From Dyadobacter sp. LHD-138 (GTDB taxonomy: Bacteria > Bacteroidota > Bacteroidia > Cytophagales > Spirosomataceae), in contig NZ_JAVFVU010000029.1 of NCBI RefSeq assembly GCF_030929615.1, forward strand, positions 62,001 to 126,000: 64,000 nucleotides of DNA, written 5' to 3'. The position numbers and the translations under genes are program-made. Every line of letters starts with the position of its first letter. The first letter of the stretch is position 1. A model generated the notes under the pieces. That model was given only the letters and a program-made list of their open reading frames with translations. It ran no database searches and had not been told where the DNA came from. Below are positions 1 to 9,268 of this stretch, in pieces.

Positions 1-353
1 GAGTAATTTTATATCTTTCCCATCAAACCCAAAAATGATACAGTCAATCGCAAGTAAGATTCTGGACGATAGAGGATAACTATACATACTATTTAAAACT
101 TATATTCGGACACATGATCCGGGCAAATTAAAAAGTAAATGCCAGACTTTCGAAATTGATCAAAAAAATTACGCTTTATTACCTGAAAGTTATCAGAAAC
201 TACAAAAACAAACAGATTTCTTAATACAAAATTTCCCCCGGGGAAGATTATTACATTGATTTTTGCAAAAAATTTTGCCCGCAGGCCACTCCTGTTGTTT
301 TAATAACCGAATTTTAACTATCCTTACCGTCAGAATTCTGACGCATTTTATTT
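1..353. other. AT-rich left edge, no gene seen
   Basis: This stretch is AT-rich and stop-rich in the frames I read. One short open frame enters from the left edge on the plus strand and ends near base 79 after about 26 codons. It could be the tail of an upstream gene but has no recognisable motif. The part nearest base 354 presumably carries the promoter of the phosphatase gene; I see no convincing -33/-7 pair. Confidence 0.5.
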
Positions 354-2189
354 ATGGAATTCATTCGTTTATCTGTTCTGGCTTTACTTTTCACCAGCAC
401 TGTTTATGCCCAAAGTCCTGTCCGTTATACCACGGCGCAGGCGCATTCTCACAACGACTACGAGCAAAACATTCCGTTTTTACGTGCTTACAATCAACAA
501 TTTGGCTCTATTGAAGCGGACATATTTTTAAGAAACGACAGTATTTTTGTCGCGCATGAGCAAGAACACATTACTGCTAAAAACACCCTTTCCAGTCTTT
601 ATTTAAAACCATTGCTCGCACAGTTTGAAAAGAATAACGGACAAATTTACCCCGACAAGAGCCAGCCCCTCCAGCTCCTTATCGATTTAAAAACACCCGG
701 TAAGGAAACAATTCCGGTATTGATCCGGGAGCTGCAACCCTATTTGAAAGTATTTGCTCCCGCCGGTCCCGTAAAAATTGTGTTAAGCGGAGATGTCCCG
801 GCGCCACAGGAATTTAGTCAATACCCGGATTACTTGTTTTTTGACGGACGACCTGAAATTAATTATTCCAAAACACAGCTTGAAAGAATTGGGCTGATCA
901 GCCAGTCTTTCGGTCATTATACCAAGTGGAATGGTAAAGGGATATTGGTAAAAAAGGAAAAGGAAGCGCTTGAGGCCGTGATGAAGCATGTGCATGATCA
1001 GGGCAAAAAAATCCGCTTCTGGGGAACGCCTGACAACATCAACGCGTGGAAAATGCTTATGAATATGGGGATCGACTATCTGAATACGGATAAGGTGGAA
1101 GAGCTTGGCCCCTATTTGCGCAACCGTGCCGACGCTGAATATACCTCACCAAAAGCCCAGCCCGTATACAAACCCACCTATCGCAACAACGATAAACTTT
1201 CCAAGGTAAAAAATATCATTTTGCTCATTGGAGACGGTATGGGGCTAACCCAGATTTATTCGGGCCTGACGGCAAATCATGGCGAGCTTAATCTTGCACA
1301 ATTTCTCAACATTGGGTTTTCGAAAACGAGTGCTGCTGATAGTTACATTACCGATTCCGCCGCTGGTGCAACGGCGATGGCTACCGGTAAAAAAGCCAGA
1401 AACCGTGCAATTGGTGTGGACACCAACAATATTCCGTTGAAAAACTTACCGGATATCATCAGGCCATTGGGCATTAAAACGGGATTGATATCAGCCGGGA
1501 GCATTACCGATGCCACCCCAGCCGCATTTTATGCGCATCAGCCGGAGAGAAGCCTGGATAGCCTTATTGCTCATGACTATCTGAAATCCTCCGTGGAAAT
1601 TATGATCGGCGGCGGTGCGGCTATGTTCAACAAGGAAAAGGTTTCTGATTCGCTTCGTGTGAAAGGTTTTCAGGTTTCCAATCACTGGCAGGATCTGGCT
1701 TCGCTCAAAGCGCCCTTTGTGTTACTGGATGATTCCAAAACCGTTTCGATGCAAAAAGGTCGGGGCAATTTCCTGACAGAAGCATTTAACAAAACGCAGC
1801 AAACATTATCGAAAAACCCAAAAGGATTTTTTATGATGGCTGAGGGTGCGCAGATCGATTACGGCGGACACGTCAATAAAATCCCTTATGTCGTGACTGA
1901 AATGCTGGATTTTGACCAGCTCATCGGTGAGGCTTTACGCTTTGCTGACAGCAATGGTGAAACCCTGGTGATCGTCACGGCCGACCATGAAACAGGTGGA
2001 TTGACCCTATTGGATGGCGATTTGAAAAAAGGTTACGTAGACGGGCATTTCAGTACCAACGATCACACGGCTGTCATGGTACCGGTTTTCGCTTATGGTC
2101 CCCATGCTTTGGATTTCAGGGGTGTTTATGAAAACACTGAAATCTTCCACAGGATCCTTGCCATTTTTAACAAATACAACAAGAAGTAA
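354..2189 (+). CDS. Phosphodiesterase-like / alkaline phosphatase fusion, secreted
   Basis: 611 residues. A signal peptide (about residues 1-19, ending in VYA-Q) predicts export to the periplasm. Residues about 27-265 look like a PI-PLC/GDPD-type TIM-barrel phosphodiesterase: a HSHNDY start, then IEADIFL and VAHE, the usual His and Glu-x-Asp metal-site pattern. From about residue 286 the protein is a complete alkaline phosphatase: LLIGDGMG with metal ligand D294, TDSAAGAT with nucleophile S335, and TADHETGG with D544/H545. The family knowledge is that such enzymes release phosphate from monoesters; the front domain may first cleave phosphodiesters. The next genes are a SusC/SusD pair and another phosphoesterase, which fits a phosphate or phospholipid scavenging role (inference). 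A strong hairpin terminator follows. The activity of the front domain is uncertain. Confidence 0.88.
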   Translation: MEFIRLSVLALLFTSTVYAQSPVRYTTAQAHSHNDYEQNIPFLRAYNQQFGSIEADIFLRNDSIFVAHEQEHITAKNTLSSLYLKPLLAQFEKNNGQIYPDKSQPLQLLIDLKTPGKETIPVLIRELQPYLKVFAPAGPVKIVLSGDVPAPQEFSQYPDYLFFDGRPEINYSKTQLERIGLISQSFGHYTKWNGKGILVKKEKEALEAVMKHVHDQGKKIRFWGTPDNINAWKMLMNMGIDYLNTDKVEELGPYLRNRADAEYTSPKAQPVYKPTYRNNDKLSKVKNIILLIGDGMGLTQIYSGLTANHGELNLAQFLNIGFSKTSAADSYITDSAAGATAMATGKKARNRAIGVDTNNIPLKNLPDIIRPLGIKTGLISAGSITDATPAAFYAHQPERSLDSLIAHDYLKSSVEIMIGGGAAMFNKEKVSDSLRVKGFQVSNHWQDLASLKAPFVLLDDSKTVSMQKGRGNFLTEAFNKTQQTLSKNPKGFFMMAEGAQIDYGGHVNKIPYVVTEMLDFDQLIGEALRFADSNGETLVIVTADHETGGLTLLDGDLKKGYVDGHFSTNDHTAVMVPVFAYGPHALDFRGVYENTEIFHRILAIFNKYNKK

Positions 2190-2217
2190 TACGGATTGAA
2201 ATTAATACAATCGTCAA

Positions 2218-2250
2218 AGAGGATGCCTTGAAATAAGGCATCCTCTTTTT
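2218..2250 (+). terminator. Rho-independent terminator after the phosphatase
   Basis: A perfect 12-bp stem (2218-2229 with 2235-2246) with a short loop is followed by a T run. It separates the phosphatase gene from the SusC/SusD operon, so the two are probably transcribed independently. Confidence 0.85.
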
Positions 2251-2464
2251 CATTCACGGAATATTACCATAATTATCTTTCCGTAATATTTGTAATAATT
2301 TCATTATTTATAGACAATACATAACGCTAAAACGATTTATCATTTTAAATTATCTTTTCGTTAAATCTTAACGATTTATTAATAAAATCATAATACAAAT
2401 AACCAGTAATGACATGGCAGGTCAAAATACCTTTGACGAAAATTTATTTTATCAAGACCAACCT

Positions 2465-5400
2465 ATGTTAACATCATTACGTAGCAAGCCGATTCAGTGG
2501 GATAAAATGACCCGGATCGGATTGATGCATTTATTGTCAACGGCACTTTTAACCGGAGCCGGTTACACTAACGCTTCGCCTTTTTCTACTAAAAAGGATT
2601 TCACGCAAAATTTCACAGAGCGTTCCCGCCAGTCGTCGGACCTTGCGCAGGAAATAAAAATACAAGGTAAAGTTGTCGCCTCAGATGGCAGCGGATCGTT
2701 GCCGGGAGTAAGTGTTGTCATCAAAGGAACCTCGCAGGGTACCACAACGGACGTGGATGGTACTTTTCAAATTTCTGTTCCATCACCCGAATCTGTTTTG
2801 ATATTTAGTTTTGTTGGTTACGAACCCCAGGAGGTCGTTATTGGGAACCGTTCTTCTGTTGATATTACATTAAAACCAGACACGAAGGCACTTAATGAAG
2901 TGGTTGTCGTAGGGTACGGAACACAGAAAAAAGCGAACCTGACAGGAGCAGTTGACCAGGTGAGCAGCAAAGTGCTGGAAAACCGTGCATTGCCAAACCT
3001 TTCTCAGGGACTTCAAGGGGTTATCCCAAACCTTAACCTGACGATGGGTGATGGAAAACCGACGCAATCGCCCGCATTTAACATCCGGGGGACTACTTCA
3101 ATCGGACAAGGCGGTAGCGCATTGGTACTTATTGATGGCGTAGAAGGTGATCCAAGCCGTATCAACCCGAATGACGTTGCCAGCGTTTCTGTACTTAAAG
3201 ATGCTGCATCGGCAGCAATTTATGGGGCCAGAGGTGCATTTGGTGTGGTTTTGATTACTACCAAAACACCGCAAAAAGACAGAACTACGGTTAATTACTC
3301 TTTTAACCAGGCAATTAAAAGTCCTATTGCCGTACCGGATTTCGTGACGGACGGATACACTTTCGCCAAAATGTTTAACGAAAGCTGGAGTGCCTGGAAC
3401 GATTATGCGCAGACTCCGCAGAACGTTAACAAAACGGTAAAATTCTCTCCGGCTTATCTGGCCGAATTTGAAAGACGCTCGAAAGACCCAAGTTTGCCAA
3501 AAACGGATGTCGATCCGGTAACCGGTGAGTATGTTTACTACGGAAACATGGATTGGTACAACGAGCTTTACAAGAAAAATACCAGCGCCAGGGAGCATAA
3601 TTTGTCAGTTTCCGGTGGAAGTGACAAGGCTGATTTCCTGGTAACGGGCCGCTATTTTGGTCAGGATGGTCTTTTTAAATACAACTCTGATGATTACAAA
3701 ATCATGAGTTTGCGTGTGAAAGGTTCGGTTCAGCTTTACAAATGGCTTAACGTTGCCAACAACGCCGACTTCTCTTCGATGAAATATCATAACCCGGTGA
3801 ACGTTGGTGAGGGTGGTTCTATCTGGAGAAACATTTCGGATGAAGGCCATACCATGGCGCCGATGTTTAACCCGGACGGAACGTTAACTTATTCCGCAGC
3901 GTATACGGTGGGAGATTTCTGGTATGGCAAAAATGGCATTGACATGGACAAGCGTGTTTTCAGAAACACGACCAGTTTTGCTTCCCAATTTTTCAATGAC
4001 ATATTGAGAATCAAAGGAAATTTCACGTACCAGAATACCGACAATAACGAATATCGCCGCCGCGTTCCGGTTCCTTACAGCCGCAAACCGGGTGTCATTG
4101 AATACGTTGGAACCAATTTCAATGATCTTCAAAACCTGCTGCGCAACACGCAGTACACGGCCACGAATATCTACGCTGAATTTGAACCAAAGGTTGGTGC
4201 AGATCATTACTTTAAAGTTTTGGCAGGATTTAACCAGGAACAGTCGCAGTACCGTGGTTTGCAGGTCGTTCGTAACGGACTTATTTACGAAGATGCAAGC
4301 GACATCAACCTGGCCCTTGGCCAATCGATTACCACTGGTGGCGGTTACGAAAAATGGGCCATTGCAGGTGGTTTCTACCGCTTGAATTATTCGTACAAAG
4401 AAAGATATCTGGTGGAATTCAACGGTCGCTATGACGGTTCTTCCAAATTCCCTTCCAGCCAGCGCTATGCGTTTTTCCCTTCTGTTTCGGCCGGATGGAG
4501 AATATCCAATGAATCATTCTGGAAAGCCTCTCCAAAATTGATTTCTGAATTAAAACTACGTGGATCTTACGGCTCGCTCGGGAACGGAAATATTGCCTCC
4601 TACGCATTTCAGGAACAATTCGGGATATCCCAATCGGGAAGGATTCTCAATGGTGTTCGTCCTCAGCAGTCCGGTCAACCTAATGTATTGCCGAACGGAC
4701 TTACCTGGGAAACATCAAGTACGGCCGATTTCGGTCTGGATTTATCGATGCTTTCCAACCGTTTGACTTTGAATGCGGATGCTTACCAGAGAAAAACAAC
4801 GGGCATGTTTACACAGGGCATGGCGCTGCCGGCTGTTTTTGGTACGGATGTTCCCAAAGGTAATTATGCTGACTTAACAACCCGCGGATGGGAAGCGGCC
4901 GTAACCTGGAAAGATCAGTTTACAGTGGGCGCGAAACCTTTGAACTATTCGGTTCGTTTGACAGTGGCCGACTACACCGCGAAGATTGACAAGTTTAACA
5001 ATGCCGAAAGAAGACTTAACAATTACTATACGGGGCAGAAAGTGGGCGAAATCTGGGGTTTTGTTACTGACCGGTATTTCACGTCTGCGGATGATATTGC
5101 AAACTCGCCAAAACAGATTTTGTACAAAGCTTCAACAACTGGCAAGCTCCTTCCCGGAGACATTAAATTCCAGGATCTTAACGGCGACGGCGTTATTGAC
5201 AATGGCGATAATACGGTTGACAAGCCGGGTGACAGAAAGATCATCGGAAATTCACTGCCACGTTATACCTACGGCGTGACGCTTGCAGCTGATTGGAACA
5301 ACTTCTTTATCTCCGCATTTTTCCAGGGCGTCGGAAAACAGGACTGGTTCCCGGGTTCGGAAGCAGGTAATTTCTGGGGACAGTACAACCGTCCTTACAA

Positions 5401-5827
5401 CAAGATCCCAACCTGGCAGCTTGGCAATATCTGGTCAGAGGAAAATCCTAATGCTTATTTGCCCCGTTACCGTGGTTACACCGCGCAGAATGGTTCGGGA
5501 GAACTTGCCCAGGCTCAGACCAAATACCTTCAGAATGTGGCTTACATCCGCATGAAAAACATCCAGATCGGATATAACCTGCCACAGACTCTGATCAGCA
5601 AACTGAAAATGTCGAGCGCTCGTGTTTATGTTTCAGGGGATAATCTCTTCGCCTGGTCACCGCTTTACAAAATCACCAAAGATATTGACGTAGAAAACAT
5701 CGGCAGATCTGACGCTGTTTTGAACCCGTCGGATGATCCTTCTGATCCTAACAGAGGAAACAGCGGTAACGGTAACAACTACCCGATGTTAAAAGGTTTC
5801 ACCATGGGATTGTCTGTGACATTCTGA
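2465..5827 (+). CDS. SusC/RagA-family TonB-linked outer-membrane receptor
   Basis: About 1,120 residues, normal for SusC. A signal peptide is followed by a carboxypeptidase-regulatory-like beta-sandwich (IQGKVVASDGSG... to DITLKPD), the TonB-box region NEVVVVGYGTQKK, a plug domain and a long C-terminal beta-barrel ending in SVTF. Such proteins import bulky substrates across the outer membrane using TonB energy, with a SusD lipoprotein as lid. The open frame reaches up to an ATG at 2414, but the ATG at 2465 leaves a more usual N-region before the hydrophobic segment, so I prefer it. SusD follows after 34 bp, so the two are co-transcribed. No SusR, anti-sigma or other regulator is adjacent. The substrate cannot be read from the sequence; the flanking phosphatase and phosphodiesterase hint at a phosphorylated substrate. 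Confidence 0.95.
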   Translation: MLTSLRSKPIQWDKMTRIGLMHLLSTALLTGAGYTNASPFSTKKDFTQNFTERSRQSSDLAQEIKIQGKVVASDGSGSLPGVSVVIKGTSQGTTTDVDGTFQISVPSPESVLIFSFVGYEPQEVVIGNRSSVDITLKPDTKALNEVVVVGYGTQKKANLTGAVDQVSSKVLENRALPNLSQGLQGVIPNLNLTMGDGKPTQSPAFNIRGTTSIGQGGSALVLIDGVEGDPSRINPNDVASVSVLKDAASAAIYGARGAFGVVLITTKTPQKDRTTVNYSFNQAIKSPIAVPDFVTDGYTFAKMFNESWSAWNDYAQTPQNVNKTVKFSPAYLAEFERRSKDPSLPKTDVDPVTGEYVYYGNMDWYNELYKKNTSAREHNLSVSGGSDKADFLVTGRYFGQDGLFKYNSDDYKIMSLRVKGSVQLYKWLNVANNADFSSMKYHNPVNVGEGGSIWRNISDEGHTMAPMFNPDGTLTYSAAYTVGDFWYGKNGIDMDKRVFRNTTSFASQFFNDILRIKGNFTYQNTDNNEYRRRVPVPYSRKPGVIEYVGTNFNDLQNLLRNTQYTATNIYAEFEPKVGADHYFKVLAGFNQEQSQYRGLQVVRNGLIYEDASDINLALGQSITTGGGYEKWAIAGGFYRLNYSYKERYLVEFNGRYDGSSKFPSSQRYAFFPSVSAGWRISNESFWKASPKLISELKLRGSYGSLGNGNIASYAFQEQFGISQSGRILNGVRPQQSGQPNVLPNGLTWETSSTADFGLDLSMLSNRLTLNADAYQRKTTGMFTQGMALPAVFGTDVPKGNYADLTTRGWEAAVTWKDQFTVGAKPLNYSVRLTVADYTAKIDKFNNAERRLNNYYTGQKVGEIWGFVTDRYFTSADDIANSPKQILYKASTTGKLLPGDIKFQDLNGDGVIDNGDNTVDKPGDRKIIGNSLPRYTYGVTLAADWNNFFISAFFQGVGKQDWFPGSEAGNFWGQYNRPYNKIPTWQLGNIWSEENPNAYLPRYRGYTAQNGSGELAQAQTKYLQNVAYIRMKNIQIGYNLPQTLISKLKMSSARVYVSGDNLFAWSPLYKITKDIDVENIGRSDAVLNPSDDPSDPNRGNSGNGNNYPMLKGFTMGLSVTF

Positions 5828-5861
5828 TGACCACCTGACTTTAAGAATATTATTAAATCAA

Positions 5862-7643
5862 ATGACAATGAAATTTAAATTTATAGGACTGTTATTCGCA
5901 GTGGGTCTTATGGCCGGCGGATGTCAGGAACTGGACCAGGTTCCGCAGTCTACTGCTGATAACAATGCTGTCTTCGGAAGTGAGAAAGGTCTGGAGCTAT
6001 ACAGCAATTCTTTTTACAATATCCTGCCAAATGGTAACGACATCATCCGTTCAGACGAAATGAGCGACTTCGGTGCCCGTTCTTCTGTTCCCGATTTTCT
6101 TCGTGAAGGTGCGTATGGCCCTCGTCAGAGCAACGGCTGGGATTGGAAAGCCCTTCGTAACATCAATTATTTTATTGAGAACAATAACCGCGAAACCGTT
6201 CCGGCAGATGCAAGAAAGCATTACATAGCCCTTGCGCGTTTTTTCAGAGCGTTGTTTTATTTTGAAAAAGTAAAACGTTTCGGTGATGTACCCTGGATTA
6301 GCAAGACTGCGGCGGTTGACGATCCTTCCCTTTTCAATGGTCGCGATCCGCGTACTGTCGTGATGGATTCTGTTCTTGCCGACCTGAACTTCGCCTGTGA
6401 AAATATTCGTACGACCTCGGATCCAACGAGAAGTTTGATCACAAAATCGGTTGCGTATGGTTACAAGTCGCGCATTTGCCTTTTTGAAGGTACGTTCAGA
6501 AAATACCAGACAACCTATAACTTACAGCCGACAGCCGAAAAATGGTTGAATGAAGCCATTTCGGCGTCAGAAAAAGTGATTAAAGAAGGCGGTTTTTCAT
6601 TGAACGAAACGGGAGGAAATGAAAAATCCTATCGTCAGATTTTCACAAACAATACGCCTGTCGCCAGCGAAGTCATGTTGTCTTTTGTCTGTGATCCTGC
6701 TTTAAGCATTTACAATGACGCCAACTGGTGGTGGACAAGTGCTACTTATGGAGCTCGTCTGAGTTTCACCCGCACCTATGTCAATACGTATCTGAATACC
6801 GACGGAACGCCTTTCACAAACAAAGCCGGATATCAGACGCTTACTTTTGCCGAAGAAGTAAAAGGTCGTGACAAAAGACTTCAGCAGACGATCCGTATGG
6901 GAAGTTACAAAAGGATTAACGGTGGAAAAGAAGAGGCTGCCCCTCCTATTTTTTCATACACCTACACAGGATATCAGCCAATCAAATGGACTCTGGATGA
7001 TACCTATTATGACGGCGGAACGAGAAATATCAACAGTATCTCGATCATGCGTTATGCCGAAATACTGTTGAACAATGCCGAAGCAAAGGCTGAACTGAAC
7101 AAATTAACGGATCAGGACTGGGCATTAACAGTCGGCGCGTTACGCAAAAGAGCAGGCATCACAGGCGGAATCTCAGCTGTTCCGACCATGGTAGATCCTT
7201 ATCTGCAAACGAATTATTTCCCGGGTATATCAGATGCCGCTATTTTGGAAGTCCGTCGTGAAAGAGCTACTGAATTGTGTCTGGAAGGTTTCCGTTTTTA
7301 TGATATCGTACGTTGGAAACGCGGTCCTTTGATGGAGCAAAAGTGGAATGGATTTTACGTTCCGGCCTTGAATCAGCCGATGGACCTTAACGAGGATGGA
7401 AAAATGGACGTTGCTTTTGTAAAAGGTACGCCAACCAGTCCGGTGCCGGGTGTTACTTACATCAACGTGGCCGAAACAATTAGCGCAGGCGTAAATCCTC
7501 AGCGACTAACCAACGACACATCCGGAGAAATTACCTGGCTGAACAATGTTCCGCGCAAATGGGAAGAAAAACATTACCTCTATCCTATTCCTGAAACCGA
7601 TCGTCTGTTTAATCCTAAATTGGGGCAAAACCCGGGATGGTAA
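5862..7643 (+). CDS. SusD/RagB-family outer-membrane lipoprotein
   Basis: 593 residues. The N-terminus is a lipoprotein signal with lipobox MAGGC, so the mature protein is lipidated on Cys21 and placed in the outer membrane. The body has the SusD helical and TPR-like layout, including the family pattern around ARFFRALFYFEKVKRFGDVPW, the MRYAEILLNNAEA segment and the late RRERATELCLEGFRFYDIVRWKR motif, and ends with the usual YPIPETDRLFNP tail. It forms the ligand-binding lid of the SusC transporter encoded 34 bp upstream. A second ATG two codons downstream (5868) is also possible as start. Length and motifs are complete, with no sign of decay. Confidence 0.95.
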   Translation: MTMKFKFIGLLFAVGLMAGGCQELDQVPQSTADNNAVFGSEKGLELYSNSFYNILPNGNDIIRSDEMSDFGARSSVPDFLREGAYGPRQSNGWDWKALRNINYFIENNNRETVPADARKHYIALARFFRALFYFEKVKRFGDVPWISKTAAVDDPSLFNGRDPRTVVMDSVLADLNFACENIRTTSDPTRSLITKSVAYGYKSRICLFEGTFRKYQTTYNLQPTAEKWLNEAISASEKVIKEGGFSLNETGGNEKSYRQIFTNNTPVASEVMLSFVCDPALSIYNDANWWWTSATYGARLSFTRTYVNTYLNTDGTPFTNKAGYQTLTFAEEVKGRDKRLQQTIRMGSYKRINGGKEEAAPPIFSYTYTGYQPIKWTLDDTYYDGGTRNINSISIMRYAEILLNNAEAKAELNKLTDQDWALTVGALRKRAGITGGISAVPTMVDPYLQTNYFPGISDAAILEVRRERATELCLEGFRFYDIVRWKRGPLMEQKWNGFYVPALNQPMDLNEDGKMDVAFVKGTPTSPVPGVTYINVAETISAGVNPQRLTNDTSGEITWLNNVPRKWEEKHYLYPIPETDRLFNPKLGQNPGW

Positions 7644-7730
7644 TTTAAATCGTCGGCTGTCGGCAATTGGCTATCAGTTTGTTAATTTAGAAAACGATAG
7701 CCAATTGCTAATACCCGACGACTTAAATTA
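7641..7730. repeat. Long imperfect inverted repeat between susD and the EEP gene
   Basis: Two 35-base arms (7641-7675 and 7696-7730) are reverse complements at about 28 of 35 positions. A 16-base outer block with one mismatch and a perfect 13-base inner block are separated by a 6-base unpaired bulge. The 20-base centre is AT-rich. It starts at the susD stop codon and ends 80 bp before the next gene. It may act as a transcript-stabilising hairpin, an attenuator or a mobile palindromic repeat; no T run follows, so it is not a standard terminator. Confidence 0.75.
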
Positions 7731-7810
7731 CACTGAGTAAAGAAATGAAAAAATTTACTCTTTACTTTGTGACTTTACTTTTACCAATTTTTAACACTAA
7801 ATTTTTACCC

Positions 7811-8653
7811 ATGAAAAAAGCATTTCTCGTTCTGATGGTTTTGACCATGACAACGGCTGGTTTTGCTCAGAAAAAGCCCGAAACCATTAATATCGCGTCT
7901 TACAATCTTCGTTACAATAATAAAGGTGACGGCATAAACGCCTGGCCGAACCGTAAGGAAAATGTGAAAGGACTTATCCGTTTTCACGAATTCGACATTT
8001 TTGGCACGCAGGAAGTGCTGATCGGACAGCTACACGACGTGGCCGAACTTACTGAATTTGCCTTCCTTGGCAAAGGTCGTGATGACGGAAAAGAAGGCGG
8101 GGAACATTCGGCGATTTTCTATAAAAAAGATCGCTTTAAAGTGTTAAAATCTGGTAATTTCTGGCTGAGTGAAAACCCTGACAAACCTGGGTTGGGTTGG
8201 GATGCAACCTGCTGCAACCGTATTTCTTCCTGGGCAAAATTCCAGGACCTGAACACGAAAAAGGAATTTTATTTCTTTAACGTCCACTTTGACCACCAGG
8301 GCGTTGAAGCACGTCGTCAGTCAGGTCATTTGATGGTAAAGAAAATCAAAGAAATCGCAGGGAACGCTCCAACAATCTTAACAGGAGATTTTAACTCTAC
8401 ACCAGAAACGGAGCAGATCAAAACCATCAAGACTTTGCTTAACGATTCACACGACGTAACTGAGCAACCAGCTTACGGTCCGGAAGGAACCTTTAACAGC
8501 TTCAAATTTGACGCGCCGATGGACAAACGTATCGATTACATTTTTGTCAGCAAACCGATCAAGGTTTTAAAATATGGTGTGTTAACGGATGCGAAAGAGC
8601 AGCGTTATCCATCAGATCACCAGCCGGTTGTTATCAAGGCAGTTATCAATTAA
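7811..8653 (+). CDS. Secreted endonuclease/exonuclease/phosphatase-family protein
   Basis: 280 residues from the ATG at 7811, chosen because it opens directly into a signal peptide (MKKAFLVLMVLTMTTAGFA then QKK); the frame also extends to an ATG at 7745 that would give two hydrophobic stretches. The mature protein has the full EEP catalytic set in order: ASYNLRYN, GTQEVL with the metal-binding Glu, NVHFDHQG, GDFNSTP, DYIFVS and SDHQPV. The fold covers DNases, inositol-phosphate and sphingomyelin phosphodiesterases, so the substrate is open. It follows the SusC/SusD pair on the same strand, after the inverted repeat, and is probably part of the same unit. Together with the upstream phosphatase it suggests phosphoester breakdown. 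Confidence 0.88.
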   Translation: MKKAFLVLMVLTMTTAGFAQKKPETINIASYNLRYNNKGDGINAWPNRKENVKGLIRFHEFDIFGTQEVLIGQLHDVAELTEFAFLGKGRDDGKEGGEHSAIFYKKDRFKVLKSGNFWLSENPDKPGLGWDATCCNRISSWAKFQDLNTKKEFYFFNVHFDHQGVEARRQSGHLMVKKIKEIAGNAPTILTGDFNSTPETEQIKTIKTLLNDSHDVTEQPAYGPEGTFNSFKFDAPMDKRIDYIFVSKPIKVLKYGVLTDAKEQRYPSDHQPVVIKAVIN

Positions 8654-8691
8654 TACGGCCCGCACTTATTTGATAAGTAGCCAATGCAGCT

Positions 8692-8740
8692 AAAATCCTT
8701 GTGATGAATGAAACGGTTTCGTTCATCACAAGGATTTTTT
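8692..8740. terminator. Bidirectional hairpin terminator
   Basis: A stem of about 20 bp (from 8692 and back from 8738) with one G-T wobble has A and T runs on its outer sides. It lies between the convergent EEP gene and the SnoaL-like gene and can serve both. Confidence 0.85.
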
Positions 8741-8766
8741 CTTATCATGTCATGGAGAAAAAATTG

Positions 8767-9207
8767 CTATACCTGGATTTTACAGCCGTGGCTATGCACT
8801 TTTAGTTGCTCCTCAATCGCGTTGCCGTCCACTAAACCCCAGCTTTCAACGATTCTTTGATCACGAATTTTCATAAAACGATATCCTACCGCGACAACAT
8901 CTTTCCCCCTGGGCTCAATTTCCCGCCAAGGCCCCACCTGCTTCAGCAGCATGCTTATTTTGATGATTACCTTATCGTTTTCACAAACCATTTCATCAAT
9001 AATTGTTCTATGCTCAAAAGACAGACCTGTATTCCGTATCCATATTTTCAGCCCTTCTGAATTTTTTGGGAGTGTGGCCGGTAGCGAATGATCGATGAAA
9101 TCAGGGTGGAGATAATGGTCAATCTGGTCAAACTCGCTCCTATTCCAGATATTTTCGATAAAGGCTGTTATCAGATTTTTGTTCTTTGTGTTCATCGTTT
9201 GGTTCAT
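8767..9207 (-). CDS. SnoaL-like / ester cyclase-family protein (NTF2 fold)
   Basis: 146 residues with the NTF2-like pattern of SnoaL-type ester cyclases: an N-terminal helix with FIENIWNRSEFD, then YLHPDFIDHS, GLKIWI, a central strand with DKVIIKI, and the C-terminal strand with RIVESWGLVDG. The name is a fold assignment; these small cytoplasmic proteins range from cyclases to hydrolases and binding proteins. It lies 61 bp downstream of a Crp/Fnr regulator on the same strand, and the pair is probably one transcript, so the regulator may control its own operon. No substrate can be inferred. Confidence 0.75.
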   Translation of the reverse strand: MNQTMNTKNKNLITAFIENIWNRSEFDQIDHYLHPDFIDHSLPATLPKNSEGLKIWIRNTGLSFEHRTIIDEMVCENDKVIIKISMLLKQVGPWREIEPRGKDVVAVGYRFMKIRDQRIVESWGLVDGNAIEEQLKVHSHGCKIQV

Positions 9208-9268
9208 GTTTAGAACACAAATTTCGATGATCGAAAGCGTGCGTACCTGTGATAATTATCACAAAAGA

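Noticed and set aside
263..514. Overlapping frame at the start of the phosphatase gene
   Set aside because: It runs out of frame through the signal-peptide region of a clear gene and has no recognisable product.
3098..3598. Open frames antisense to susC (also 3884-4324)
   Set aside because: Wholly inside the receptor gene, without a signal, domain or promoter of their own.
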